Below, in pieces: positions 1 through 8,049 of a stretch of DNA of 64,000 nucleotides (position 1 is its first letter; each line of letters starts with the position of its first letter). This stretch comes from CBDDEC01 sp965226785 (GTDB lineage: Bacteria; Chloroflexota; Dehalococcoidia; UBA2979), in NCBI GenBank assembly GCA_965226785.1, contig CBDDEC010000004.1, forward strand, positions 62,001-126,000. Reading direction: 5' to 3'. The notes under the pieces are model-generated. The model saw only the letters and a list, made by a program, of their open reading frames with translations. It was not told the DNA's origin and ran no database searches. The position numbers and the translations under genes were made by a program.

Positions 1-1822
1 CTCGGAGGTTCGTCGGCTGGGAGTAGGGGTAGTCGCGCGCCGTGGTGTAGGCGTCCTGAATCCACATCAACGTGCCATCCGGCCTGATCACGAGATAGGG
101 GTCTGCATCGAGCGCGAGGAACGGTGCGACCTCGCCGATGCGCTGCGAGAGCGAGCGGTTCATCAGCAAGCGCGAGTCAGCAGAGACCTGGCCTGAGATC
201 ATCAGGTTCCAGTCGTTGAGCTCCCAGAACAGCGCGAATCGCCGGAAGAAGCCGCCGAGCTTGATGCCCTGGTCTTCCCCGTAGAACGTTTCAGCGTTGC
301 CCTCGCCCACCGGGTAGTCGAACTCCGGTTCGTCCGTGTTGACGATGACGTAGTCGTTCGTGAGCTCGCCGAAGTAGATGCGCGCGCCCTCTTCGGTGAT
401 CGGCAGCGTGTCCGATACGGGCGGGATGTCGGCCGTCAGCAGGTTCGGCAGGCCGTCCGTTCCCTCGTCGTTCACCGGGGCGACGACGGCGCCGTAGCCA
501 TGAGTCAGCTGCAACCGTTGCCGCGTCCAGTTGGCCTCGGTCCGCGAAGAGTCGAGCTCTCGCGCAGAGAGCATGACCTGCTGCGTGACACCGTTGAGAA
601 CGTAGCGATCGACATCGACATCGCGGAACTCATAGAACGGCCGGATCGCCTGCAGCTGCTGGAACGTGTCGCGCAGCGGCCTGGGGTCGACGAGACGGAT
701 GTTGTCGATCGTCGCCGGGTTCGCCTCGACCTCCTCGAGCGTCACCCGTGCCTCGGCCGGGAAGGGCTGCTCGTCGATCAGGTTGAGGCCATAGGCAAAG
801 CGTGTCGCATCGATGTTGCGGGTGATGAACCGCTCCTCGCGCTCGCGCTCGTTGGGCTCGACCTGCACGTTCTGGATGAAGCTGGGGTAGATCAAGCCTC
901 CGGCGATGCCAGCGATGGCCCAGAGGCCGAACGCGAAGATCGGCAAGCGGTAGCCGGAGTTAGACAGGAACCCATTCGCGATGGTGACCAGGCCGGCGAT
1001 GATCGCCAGCGCCAGCAGGATGTAGCGCACCGGCAGGCGCGCGTTGACATCCGTGTACGTGGCGCCGAAGACGATCCCGCCTGGCGACGTCACAAGGTCG
1101 AAGACGCTGAGGTAGGTAGAGACCGCGATCAGCAACAGGATCAGCCCCACCAGGAGCGAGAGGTGGATCCGCATGCCTCGCGTGATGTTCAGCTCGAAGC
1201 GCTGTAGCGAGAGTGAAAGTGCGTAGACCGCGGCCGATGCCAGTGTCGACACGATCATCAGCGCCAGGAACCAGCCCTGCAGGAAGTGATAGGCGGGCAG
1301 GTCGAAGATGTAGAAGGAGATGTCCTTGTTGAACTGTGGGTCGGTCTGGCCGAACGAGACGCCGTTCAGCCACGACAGGATCGTCTCCCACGATCCGCCT
1401 GCGACCGAGCCGAAGATGACGGCCATGAAGAGTGTGCCGGCGACGAGGAGGATGGTGACGATGCGCCGGATCGCGGCCGGATCGACCTCCTCGATGAACG
1501 ACTCCTCCTCGCCCTCCGGGGCGAGCCGGCGGGCGACCCAGATGTTGACGCCGAGCACGAGGGCTGTGAGCGAGAAGCCGAGGACGAAGAGGATGATCTT
1601 CGAGACGATGACGGTGCGGAACACGCTCCCGTAACCGACGCTGTCGAACCACAGCACATCGACGTAGATGCCCTTGGCGACGCTGAGGACGATGAAGGCG
1701 ACGAGGAGCGCGGCAACGACGCCGACCCAGCGCAGCGGAATCGGGGAGCGCAGGTCGCCGCCACCGATCCGGAATGGCTCCGGCGGCGGTCCGAGGTCGT
1801 CGCGATCTTCGAAGAAGCCCAT
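1..1822 (-). CDS. UPF0182 family membrane protein (3' end beyond window)
   Basis: The minus frame from an ATG at 1822 stays open to the window edge, giving 607 residues of a longer protein. After a short polar N-terminus it has about seven hydrophobic segments in the first 320 residues (the first around residues 31-50), then a soluble part containing TRNIDATRFAYGL, GEGNAETFYGED and LMNRSLSQRI. This layout and these strings are characteristic of the UPF0182 family, large membrane proteins of unknown function common in Actinobacteria, Cyanobacteria and Chloroflexota. The start lies 14 bases after the argB stop, behind a GGGGG stretch, so it is probably the third gene of the argJ-argB operon; no functional link to arginine synthesis is evident. 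Family call is firm, function unknown. Confidence 0.88.
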   Translation of the reverse strand, partial: MGFFEDRDDLGPPPEPFRIGGGDLRSPIPLRWVGVVAALLVAFIVLSVAKGIYVDVLWFDSVGYGSVFRTVIVSKIILFVLGFSLTALVLGVNIWVARRLAPEGEEESFIEEVDPAAIRRIVTILLVAGTLFMAVIFGSVAGGSWETILSWLNGVSFGQTDPQFNKDISFYIFDLPAYHFLQGWFLALMIVSTLASAAVYALSLSLQRFELNITRGMRIHLSLLVGLILLLIAVSTYLSVFDLVTSPGGIVFGATYTDVNARLPVRYILLALAIIAGLVTIANGFLSNSGYRLPIFAFGLWAIAGIAGGLIYPSFIQNVQVEPNEREREERFITRNIDATRFAYGLNLIDEQPFPAEARVTLEEVEANPATIDNIRLVDPRPLRDTFQQLQAIRPFYEFRDVDVDRYVLNGVTQQVMLSARELDSSRTEANWTRQRLQLTHGYGAVVAPVNDEGTDGLPNLLTADIPPVSDTLPITEEGARIYFGELTNDYVIVNTDEPEFDYPVGEGNAETFYGEDQGIKLGGFFRRFALFWELNDWNLMISGQVSADSRLLMNRSLSQRIGEVAPFLALDADPYLVIRPDGTLMWIQDAYTTARDYPYSQPTNLR

Positions 1823-1836
1823 CGATCAGCCCCCGG

Positions 1837-2622
1837 TCATTGAAGAGCAGTCACCCGGGTACCGAGTGACTCGCCGCCTGCGATCCGCACTACCGTGCGA
1901 CCGATCATGCCATTTGCGACATAAGCAGCGACGCCGGCTTCCGCTGCCCGGAAGCAGGCGTCAATCTTCGGGATCATACCACCGGCCACCGTCCCGTCTC
2001 TCCGCAAATCGGCCGCTAACGAGGCCGTCAGCTCGCCGATCAGGCCCTCCTCGGCGTCGAGTAATCCCTCGACGTCCGTGAGGAAGATCAGGCGGTCCGC
2101 GGCGAGCGCTCGTGCGACCTCACCGGCGACCGTGTCGGCGTTGATGTTGAGCGGTTGCGAGGGCGCCTCCAGGCCGATCGGTGCGATCACGGGGATCAGC
2201 CCGGCGTCGAGCAGGGAGGTCAGGAACGCGCCATCGACCTCCGAGATCTGGCCGACGAAGCCCAGACGATCGTCGTAGCGCTGCGCCCGCACGCAGCCGC
2301 CGTCGAGGCCGCTGATGCCGATGGCGTTGCCGCCGAGGGCAACGAGCTGTGAGACGAGCCGGACGTTCACGACGCCGCGGAGCACGCCGACGACGACGTC
2401 GAGCGCCTCCTCGTTTGTCGCGCGTAGCCCGTCAACGAAGGTCGATTCGACGCTCAGGCGGTTGAGCCAGTCGCTGATTATCGCGCCGCCGCCATGGACG
2501 ACCACCGGCCGCGCTCCGGCCTCGGCGAGCGCAACAATGTCCTCGAGCGATGTGTCCTCGGCGCCGAGGGTGGATCCGCCGATCTTCACGACGGTCGCGC
2601 CGGACCCTCCGCTGGCAGTCAT
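1837..2622 (-). CDS. argB: Acetylglutamate kinase
   Basis: Phosphorylates N-acetylglutamate in the cytoplasmic arginine pathway. The 261-residue protein has the amino-acid kinase fold markers: K13-IGGS at the phosphate site, VVHGGG at 41-46, and a central LNINADTVAGEVARAL segment for nucleotide and substrate binding. Its length matches E. coli ArgB. The KIGGS strand begins at residue 11, so there is no room for the N-terminal helix found in arginine-inhibited hexameric enzymes; weak or absent feedback inhibition by arginine is therefore an inference. The ATG overlaps the argJ stop by four bases (ATGA), indicating translational coupling. Confidence 0.95.
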   Translation of the reverse strand: MTASGGSGATVVKIGGSTLGAEDTSLEDIVALAEAGARPVVVHGGGAIISDWLNRLSVESTFVDGLRATNEEALDVVVGVLRGVVNVRLVSQLVALGGNAIGISGLDGGCVRAQRYDDRLGFVGQISEVDGAFLTSLLDAGLIPVIAPIGLEAPSQPLNINADTVAGEVARALAADRLIFLTDVEGLLDAEEGLIGELTASLAADLRRDGTVAGGMIPKIDACFRAAEAGVAAYVANGMIGRTVVRIAGGESLGTRVTALQ

Positions 2623-3839
2623 GTCGTGTAGTCCGCATTGATGTGCACGTACTCGGTCGTCAGATCGCAGCCCCAGGCGGTCGCGCTCGCCTCGCCGAGG
2701 GCGAGGTGGACGCGCAGCGCCACCTCATGGACGTCCATCGCGCCGGAGACAGCCTCGAGGTCGGCGTCGGTCGGTGTCCCGGCGTCGAGGACCTGCATAC
2801 CGGCGATCCAGATGGACACCTGATCCTGGTCCACCTGCGCGCCTGACCGCCCGATCGCCATCATTAGGCGGCCCCAGTTCGGGTCGCGGCCGGTGATCAT
2901 CGTCTTGATCAGCGGCGACGAGGAGACGGTGCGCGCCGCGATGCGCGCATCCTCGACCGTGGCTGCGCCCTCGACCGTCGCCTCGATCAGTGTGTTCGCG
3001 CCCTCGCCGTCGGCCGCGAGCGCGCGCGCGAGGTGGATCGATACCGCCTCGAGGGCCGCCACGAGCGGGGCCGCGGCGGGGTGGGCAGCGTCGATGGCGT
3101 CACCGCCGGCTACCCCGTTGGCCAGCACGAGCGCGGTGTCGCTCGTCGAGGTGTCCATGTCGACATCGACCATGTTGAAGGACTGGTCGACGACACCTCG
3201 CCATGCCTCGCGGAGCCACGCCTGGTCGCAGGGCGCGTCGGTCGTGAGGAAGCCGAACATCGTGGCCATGTCCGGGTGGATCATGCCCGACCCCTTGGCG
3301 CAGCCGCCGACGGTATAGCTGCGGCTGGCGGCGTCGAAGCTCACGGCCGCCTGCTTGTGCACCGTGTCGGTCGTCATCATCGAGCGGGCGAAGGCGGCGC
3401 CGCCGTCTTCGAGGAGTTCGACCGCGCCGATGCCCTGCTCGACCAGGTCCATCGGCAGGAAGTTGCCGATCACGCCGGTGGAGCCGGTCAGCACCTCGGT
3501 CGGTGCGCAACCGCTGCGCTCAGCGGTGAGCTGCGCGCAGCGCTCGTTGTCCACGCGGCCCTGTTCGCCGTTGGCGGTGTTCGAGACGCCGGAGTTGACC
3601 AGCAGCACCCGCACGGGGCCGCCGGCCTCGAGGAGTGCGCGGTTCCAGCGCACGGGCCAGCCCTGCACGGCGTTGCGTGTCAGCGTCGCGGCGAGCGTCG
3701 CCGGCGCCTCCGAGACGAGCAGCCCGACGTCGAGACGTGGCTCCTCGCCGTAGCTCTTGATGCCGGTGTAGACGCCGCCGGCAACGAATCCGGCGGGCGA
3801 GGTCACACCGCCGCCGTCGATCCAGGTCAGTTCAGACAT
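2619..3839 (-). CDS. argJ: Glutamate N-acetyltransferase / ornithine acetyltransferase
   Basis: ArgJ recycles acetyl groups from N-acetylornithine to glutamate, and in bifunctional forms also uses acetyl-CoA. The 406-residue protein carries the self-cleavage region KGSGMIHPDMATM, where Thr193 in the ATM triplet is the expected nucleophile after autoproteolysis into alpha and beta chains. TGSTGVIG at 118-125 is the oxyanion-hole segment, and MAIGRSG and WGRLMMA are other family strings. The usual NSGNANA-x-TG motif reads NSGVSNTANG here, an unusual variant. ArgJ heads the argJ-argB-UPF0182 operon and is preceded by a leader of roughly 250 bases with T-box-like features. Whether it is mono- or bifunctional cannot be read from the sequence. 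Confidence 0.95.
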   Translation of the reverse strand: MSELTWIDGGGVTSPAGFVAGGVYTGIKSYGEEPRLDVGLLVSEAPATLAATLTRNAVQGWPVRWNRALLEAGGPVRVLLVNSGVSNTANGEQGRVDNERCAQLTAERSGCAPTEVLTGSTGVIGNFLPMDLVEQGIGAVELLEDGGAAFARSMMTTDTVHKQAAVSFDAASRSYTVGGCAKGSGMIHPDMATMFGFLTTDAPCDQAWLREAWRGVVDQSFNMVDVDMDTSTSDTALVLANGVAGGDAIDAAHPAAAPLVAALEAVSIHLARALAADGEGANTLIEATVEGAATVEDARIAARTVSSSPLIKTMITGRDPNWGRLMMAIGRSGAQVDQDQVSIWIAGMQVLDAGTPTDADLEAVSGAMDVHEVALRVHLALGEASATAWGCDLTTEYVHINADYTT

Positions 3840-4092
3840 GCTTGGGAACGCTCCGAGGTGATGGTTCGAACCTCGAGGTCATCGCGTGGATGCATCGGGG
3901 TTCGAGCCGGCGGCCGCCCTCAGGCGACGCGCCGCGTAGACAGAAGGGACGCCGGTGCCACCGGCGTACCACGCACGCATCGACGCATACCGCCGGCCCG
4001 TTCGGCCTCGGCTGATCCGACTACGGCGACCCTCGTGGTCCGCATTCTCGTCCGCTCGTTCCATGACGGCCGTCAACCGCGACGGCTGCGAG
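3840..4092 (-). promoter_or_regulatory. Long structured argJ leader, T-box riboswitch candidate
   Basis: Between a TATACT -10 box (4099-4104, minus) and the argJ start lie about 250 bases without a gene. On the minus strand the leader contains GGTGGCACC at 3962-3954 inside a perfect 9+1+9 inverted repeat (3949-3967), closely followed by GTCCC (3950-3946). GGTGGNACC followed by GTCCC is the hallmark of the T-box antiterminator core that pairs with the tRNA acceptor end. GCCGGTGGC (3965-3957) can instead pair with downstream GCCGCCGGC (3914-3906), an alternative helix that would bury the T-box bulge. I could not identify a specifier loop or a U-rich terminator, so an amino-acid specificity (arginine would make sense) is only inferred. 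The opposite strand probably also holds the promoter of the acetyltransferase at 4159. Confidence 0.4.
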
Positions 4093-4098
4093 TGTGGA

Positions 4099-4104
4099 AG
4101 TATA
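4099..4104 (-). promoter_or_regulatory. -10 box for argJBoperon transcript
   Basis: TATACT on the minus strand matches five of six consensus positions and stands out in a GC-rich stretch. No convincing -35 hexamer lies 16-18 bases upstream. Transcription from here would give a leader of about 250 bases before argJ. Confidence 0.45.
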
Positions 4105-4158
4105 GCGAGGTCCGGCGCTAGAAACACGTGCGCAACACGCGCGTTCTAACCTCGGTGC

Positions 4159-4692
4159 ATGTCCGAGGCCACCGCCAGCGACGATCTCGTGATCCGGCGC
4201 GCCGTCGAGGCGGATCTGCCGGTGATCAACCGGATCTACAACGAGGAGATCCGCACCGGCGTCGCCACCTTCGACCTCGAGGAGTGGAGCGACGCACAGC
4301 GGGCCGAGTGGTTCGCGGAGCACGATCCGAACGAGACGCCGGTGATCGTCGGCGAGATCGGCGGCGAGTTCGTCGGCTTCGCCTATCTCTCACGGTTCGG
4401 CTCGAAGGCGGGCTACTTCTACACGCGCGAGAACACGGTCTTCGTCGATCCCTCGTACCAGCAGCGGGGCATCGGCCAGCGATTGCTCGATGCCATTGTC
4501 GAGGAGGCGAGGCGTGTCGGGGCGCACACGCTGATCGCGCGTATCGAAGAGAGCAACGAGAGATCGATCGAGATCCACCGCCGCGCCGGCTACGAGGTCA
4601 CGGGTCGCGAAGACGAGGTCGGACGCAAGTTCGACCGCTGGCTCAGCGTGGTCGTCATGACGCGCACCCTCGACGGCCCGCGGCTGGACTGA
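4159..4692 (+). CDS. GNAT N-acetyltransferase, phosphinothricin/methionine sulfoximine acetyltransferase type
   Basis: A 177-residue GCN5-family acetyltransferase. The acetyl-CoA pyrophosphate loop is QQRGIGQRLL, preceded by the strand ENTVFVDPSY. IRRAVEADLPVINRIYNEEI at the N-terminus and the EVGRKFDRWLSVVVM ending are typical of the Pat/YncA/MddA subgroup, whose members acetylate phosphinothricin, methionine sulfoximine or related amino acids. Substrate here is not determined. There is no clear ribosome binding site before the ATG, so a short-leader or leaderless transcript is possible. It is convergent with endonuclease III and diverges from argJ. Confidence 0.85.
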   Translation: MSEATASDDLVIRRAVEADLPVINRIYNEEIRTGVATFDLEEWSDAQRAEWFAEHDPNETPVIVGEIGGEFVGFAYLSRFGSKAGYFYTRENTVFVDPSYQQRGIGQRLLDAIVEEARRVGAHTLIARIEESNERSIEIHRRAGYEVTGREDEVGRKFDRWLSVVVMTRTLDGPRLD

Positions 4693-4702
4693 CGCGCGAG
4701 CG

Positions 4703-5374
4703 TTACAGGCCGACGCGAGGGCAGCGCGCGGCGAGGACGCACTCGTCGCAGTTCGGCGAGCGGGCATGGCAGGTGCGGCGGCCGTGCTGGATCAGGTCGA
4801 CGTGGAACGCGTAGACCTCGTCGGCGTCGAGCTGCGCTTCGAGCGCGTCGTGCGCCTTCTCCGCCGACATCTTCGCCGGCACCAGCCCGAGGCGCTTCGC
4901 GACGCGCTCGACGTGCGTGTCCACCGGCAGCGCGGGGCGTTCGAGGGCGAACAGGAGGACGCACGCCGCCGTCTTTGGCCCGACGCCGGGGAGCGAGGTC
5001 AGCCACTGCTTCGCCTCGTCGAGCGGCAGATCGGCGAGGAACTCGAGGTCGAGGTCGGGCCGCCGCTCGTAGACCTCGCCCAGCATCGCCTGCAGCCGCT
5101 TCGCCTTGGTCGGCGCGAGCCCGCCGGGACGGATCGCGTCCTCGACGTCCTCGACGGGCGCGTGCATCACCTCGAGCGGTGTCGGGAAGCGCTCGACGAG
5201 GCGGTGCATGGCGTGGCCGGAGTTGTGGTCCGAGGTGTGCTGCGAGAGCAGCGTCAGCACTAGTTCGAAGATCGGATCGTGAGAGGGCTGCTGCGGCGTC
5301 CGCCCATACTGCTCGTCGAGCACCTCGATCAGCTCGGTGGGCGTCCAGTGTGGCGGGGCCTTGGTTCGGGGCAT
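4703..5374 (-). CDS. nth: Endonuclease III (DNA glycosylase/AP lyase)
   Basis: Base-excision repair enzyme that removes oxidised pyrimidines and nicks abasic DNA. The 223-residue protein contains the helix-hairpin-helix LPGVGPKTAA with catalytic Lys134 and the VDTHV segment with catalytic Asp152. It ends in a four-cysteine iron-sulfur loop, C202-X6-C209-X2-C212-X5-C218, exactly the Nth spacing. LLSQHTSD near residue 43 replaces the common LSAQATD. It is a single gene, divergent from the AHSA1/ArsR operon, with 84 bases between the starts. Confidence 0.93.
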   Translation of the reverse strand: MPRTKAPPHWTPTELIEVLDEQYGRTPQQPSHDPIFELVLTLLSQHTSDHNSGHAMHRLVERFPTPLEVMHAPVEDVEDAIRPGGLAPTKAKRLQAMLGEVYERRPDLDLEFLADLPLDEAKQWLTSLPGVGPKTAACVLLFALERPALPVDTHVERVAKRLGLVPAKMSAEKAHDALEAQLDADEVYAFHVDLIQHGRRTCHARSPNCDECVLAARCPRVGL

Positions 5375-5393
5375 GTCGCGATCGTAGCAGCGG

Positions 5394-5436
5394 GTTGCGG
5401 TGCAACCGTTGGGTTGCTATAACTGAGGCAACCAAA
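5394..5436 (+). promoter_or_regulatory. Promoter with overlapping inverted repeats (probable ArsR operator)
   Basis: TTGCGG (5395-5400) and TATAAC (5418-5423) are separated by exactly 17 bases. An imperfect inverted repeat TTGGGTTGC / GCAACCAAA (5409-5417 and 5428-5436) flanks the -10 box, and a second small one, GTTGC-ggt-GCAAC (5394-5406), covers the -35 box. The operon encodes an ArsR-family repressor, so autoregulation at these sites is the natural inference. Confidence 0.65.
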
Positions 5437-5458
5437 CAGTTGCGAAGGGGTGACGAGC

Positions 5459-5917
5459 ATGGCAGTCAGCGATGTGATCGAGCGCGAGGTGGTACTGCCA
5501 TCGACGCGGAGCGAGGTATGGGCGGCGCTCACGACTGCGGAGGGGCTCGCCGGGTGGTGGTGGGACAGCGTGGAGATCGACCTTCGCCCAGGCGGAGCCA
5601 TTTCGTTCGGGTATGGACAGGACGCCTACCCGGCTCAGGTGGAAGCGGTCGAGCCGGAAGAGCGCTACGTCTTCACCTGGCGTCCTTTCCAGAAGGACGA
5701 GGGGGCGGACGATGTCCCAGAGCTGACGACCCGGGTGGAATTTCGGCTGGAGGACCATCCGGAGGGAACGCTCCTGAAGCTCAGCGAGACCGGCTTTGCG
5801 GCGCTTCCGGAGGCGCTCGCTGCGCGCACGCTGCACCTCAACGAGTCGGGATGGGACGAGGAGCTCGGGCATCTCGGCACCTACGTCACGAGCGGCGAAC
5901 CTGTGGTCCGCACGTGA
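5459..5917 (+). CDS. AHSA1/SRPBCC domain protein
   Basis: A 152-residue START-like fold protein: VIEREVVLPSTRSEVWAALT at the N-terminus, AGWWWDSVEIDLRPGG in the middle, and LKLSETGF with the long C-terminal helix. Such proteins bind hydrophobic ligands and are often encoded next to a small ArsR regulator, as here. I chose ATG 5459 because GTG 5450 would lie in the GAAGGGG ribosome binding site. Its stop overlaps the start of the ArsR gene (GTGA). Ligand unknown. Confidence 0.85.
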   Translation: MAVSDVIEREVVLPSTRSEVWAALTTAEGLAGWWWDSVEIDLRPGGAISFGYGQDAYPAQVEAVEPEERYVFTWRPFQKDEGADDVPELTTRVEFRLEDHPEGTLLKLSETGFAALPEALAARTLHLNESGWDEELGHLGTYVTSGEPVVRT

Positions 5918-6243
5918 ACACCGCCGAGGCCAGCGAGCTCTTCCGCGCCCTCGGCGATCCGCGACGCCTGGAGTTGCTTGAGCAGCTCGGGGCGGGAGGC
6001 CCAGCGACCGTGACGACGCTCGCCGAGCGCCTCCCGATCACTCGCCAGGGCGTGTCGAAGCATATCGCGGTGCTCGCTCAGGTGAGGCTCGTGGACAGCG
6101 AACCTCGAGGCCGCGCCGTGCTCCACTCGGTTCGTCCGGACGTGTTGGCCGAGGCTGCGACCTGGCTCGATCGAGCCGGCGCCGGATGGGACACGCGGCT
6201 GGCACGGCTGCGCGCGCATCTCGAGGGCGACAGCAGCGTGTGA
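5914..6243 (+). CDS. ArsR-family transcriptional regulator
   Basis: A 109-residue winged-helix repressor. FRALGDPRRLELLEQL is the family N-terminal helix; TTLAERLPITRQGVSKHIAVL is the recognition helix-turn-helix; GRAVLHSVRP is the wing. No ArsR metal-binding cysteine pair is present, so it probably senses something other than arsenic or a soft metal. It starts with GTG overlapping the stop of the AHSA1 gene, the common AHSA1-ArsR pairing. It likely represses its own promoter through the inverted repeats at 5394-5436. Confidence 0.88.
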   Translation: MNTAEASELFRALGDPRRLELLEQLGAGGPATVTTLAERLPITRQGVSKHIAVLAQVRLVDSEPRGRAVLHSVRPDVLAEAATWLDRAGAGWDTRLARLRAHLEGDSSV

Positions 6244-6291
6244 CCTCGGGCGCGTATGAGACGATGCGTGCACGCAGTGAGGGGAGCCGCG

Positions 6292-7347
6292 ATGACGCGC
6301 GAAGAGATCGTCCGCCTGACGGATCTCGCGTCCTGCGCCGGGTGAGCGGGGAAGATGGGTCTCGCGACCCTGGCGCAGGTCTTGCGCCCCCTGCACGACG
6401 CCTTCCGGCCTGAACAGCATCCTCAGTTGCTGGTGGGTCTGCACGGCGCGGATGACGCGGCCGTTTACCAGATCACCGAAGATCTAGCGCTGATCCAGAC
6501 GCTCGATTTCTTCCCGCCTGTGGTCGACGATCCGTTCACCTACGGCCAGATCGCGGCGGCCAACGCGATGTCCGACATCTACGCGATGGGTGGCGAGGTT
6601 CAGCTCGCGCTCAACATCGCCGCCTTCCCCGACGACCTCGACCCCGCGATGCTCGCCGAGATTTTCCGCGGCGGCGCCGACAAAGTCTCCGAGGCCGGTG
6701 GCGTCATCGCCGGCGGCCACACCATCTTCGACCGCGAGCCGAAGTACGGCCTCTCCGTCACCGGCATCGTGCACCCCGACGCCATCATCACCACGGCCGG
6801 GGCGCAGCCCGGCGATGTGCTGGTGTTGACGAAGCCGATCGGTACGGGCGTCCTGCTGACGGCCATGAAGCAGCAACGCGAGGGCGCGCAGCCCGGCTTC
6901 GACGCCGCGGTCGCGATGATGCTCGAGCTCAACCGCCACACCGCACACCTCGCGCGGGCGGCGGGCGTGCACGCCATGACCGACGTCACAGGCTTCGGCC
7001 TCCTGGGCCACGCGATGGAGGTCGCTGACCGCGGCGGCGTGGCCGTGGAGATCGACGCCGCAGCGGTGCCGCTGCTGCCAGATGCTCTGCGTTTCGCCGA
7101 GGAGGGCGCCATCACCGGCGGCGGCGGGCGCAACCTCGAACAGCTCGGTGATCGTGTGCACCGTGCGGACGAGATCGCGACGCCACTGCTGGACTTGCTG
7201 TACGACCCGCAGACCTCGGGCGGCCTGCTGATGGCCATCGCGGAGTCGGACGCGCCTGCGCTCTGCGCGAGCGTTGAGTCGGAGCGCGGCGGCTGCTGGA
7301 TCGTCGGTCGGGTCGTCGCGGGCGAGCCGGCGGTCCTGGTGCGCTGA
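6292..7347 (+). CDS. selD: Selenide, water dikinase, selenocysteine-containing
   Basis: Makes selenophosphate from selenide and ATP, the selenium donor for Sec-tRNA and selenouridine. Reading from ATG 6292, behind AGGGGAG, the frame meets UGA at 6343-6345 and continues open to 7347 (351 residues with UGA read as Sec18). The surrounding residues are LASCAGUAGKMG; other SelD proteins have Cys or Sec followed by a conserved Lys at this position. The stretch from residue 22 is a complete SelD body, including AANAMSDIYAMGGEV, GGHTIFD and DVTGFGLLGH. A strong hairpin 26 bases after the UGA supports readthrough (separate entry). A start at 6355 would lose the catalytic Sec and Lys. The last base of the stop overlaps the lipoprotein start. 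Confidence 0.93.
6372..6388 (+). promoter_or_regulatory. Bacterial SECIS hairpin in selD
   Basis: GGCGCA (6372-6377), loop GGTCT (6378-6382), TGCGCC (6383-6388) form a perfect six-pair stem. The pentaloop GGUCU and the sequence GCAGGUCU closely resemble the SelB-binding apical part of the E. coli fdhF SECIS. The loop begins 32 bases after the UGA, inside the 16-37 base range proposed for bacterial SECIS elements. It is within the coding sequence. Confidence 0.75.
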
Positions 7348-8048
7348 TGCGCTGGTTGCTGACGGCCGTGGCAGTCCTTGCGGTAGGCGCCGCCGCCTGC
7401 GGTGGCGGCGGCGGCGACAGTACGCCCGGCCCGACGCCCACGCCGATCGACCCCGTGGCGCTGCTCGAACGCGCCGCGATTCGCATGGAGGGCGTTGCGG
7501 CGTTCCGCTTCGAACTCAACCACGCGAACGGCACGAGCGAGATCGTGCTGGGCATCCAGATGGAACACGCCGAGGGCGCCGTGGCCGGTCCGGAGCGCCT
7601 CGAGGTGGAGGTCAAGGGCAAGTTCCTGTCATTCAATGTCGAGGTCGGCGTGGTGATCCTGCCGGACGAGTCGTTCCTGCGCAGCCCGATCACCGGCAAC
7701 TGGGAGCGCGAGAACGTCAACATCGATGCGTTCTTCGATCCTGCCAACGGTGTCACGGCCCTCATGCGCACCATCGAAGGAGCCGTGATTACGGGCACAG
7801 AGCGCATCGACGGCGTCGAGGTGGTGCGGCTGCGCGCTTCGATCGACGCCGGCGAGCTGACGCTGTTCGGTGAGAACACGCTGGCGGGAGAGATGGTGGA
7901 CGCCGAGGTTTGGATCGGTCTGGACGACCCGCTGGTGTACCGCCTCGAGCTGGATGGGCCCGTGTTGTTCAACGACAACGACGACATCCGACGGCGTCTC
8001 GACCTGTCCGACTTCGACGGTGACATCGTGATCGAGGCGCCGAGGTAG
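7347..8048 (+). CDS. LppX/LprAFG-family lipoprotein (LprG-like)
   Basis: A 233-residue secreted lipoprotein. The N-terminus is a short positive region, a hydrophobic stretch and the lipobox-like VGAAAC with Cys18, followed by a Gly/Pro/Thr-rich linker. The rest has the LppX_LprAFG pattern: ALLERAAIRMEGVAAFRFEL, a repeated beta-strand body, ITGTERIDGVEVVRLRA and VWIGLDDPLVYRLEL. In mycobacteria LprG carries triacylglycerides and lipoglycans across the periplasm and is encoded beside the MFS protein P55. The same order is seen here, one base of overlap with selD and one base before the MFS gene. Lipid carriage is inferred from family and context. Confidence 0.85.
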   Translation: MRWLLTAVAVLAVGAAACGGGGGDSTPGPTPTPIDPVALLERAAIRMEGVAAFRFELNHANGTSEIVLGIQMEHAEGAVAGPERLEVEVKGKFLSFNVEVGVVILPDESFLRSPITGNWERENVNIDAFFDPANGVTALMRTIEGAVITGTERIDGVEVVRLRASIDAGELTLFGENTLAGEMVDAEVWIGLDDPLVYRLELDGPVLFNDNDDIRRRLDLSDFDGDIVIEAPR

Positions 8049-8049
8049 C

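Noticed and set aside
3863..3872. GGTTCGAACC, resembling a tRNA T-arm
   Set aside because: It is a simple palindrome; no acceptor stem, anticodon arm or D-arm can be formed around it on either strand.
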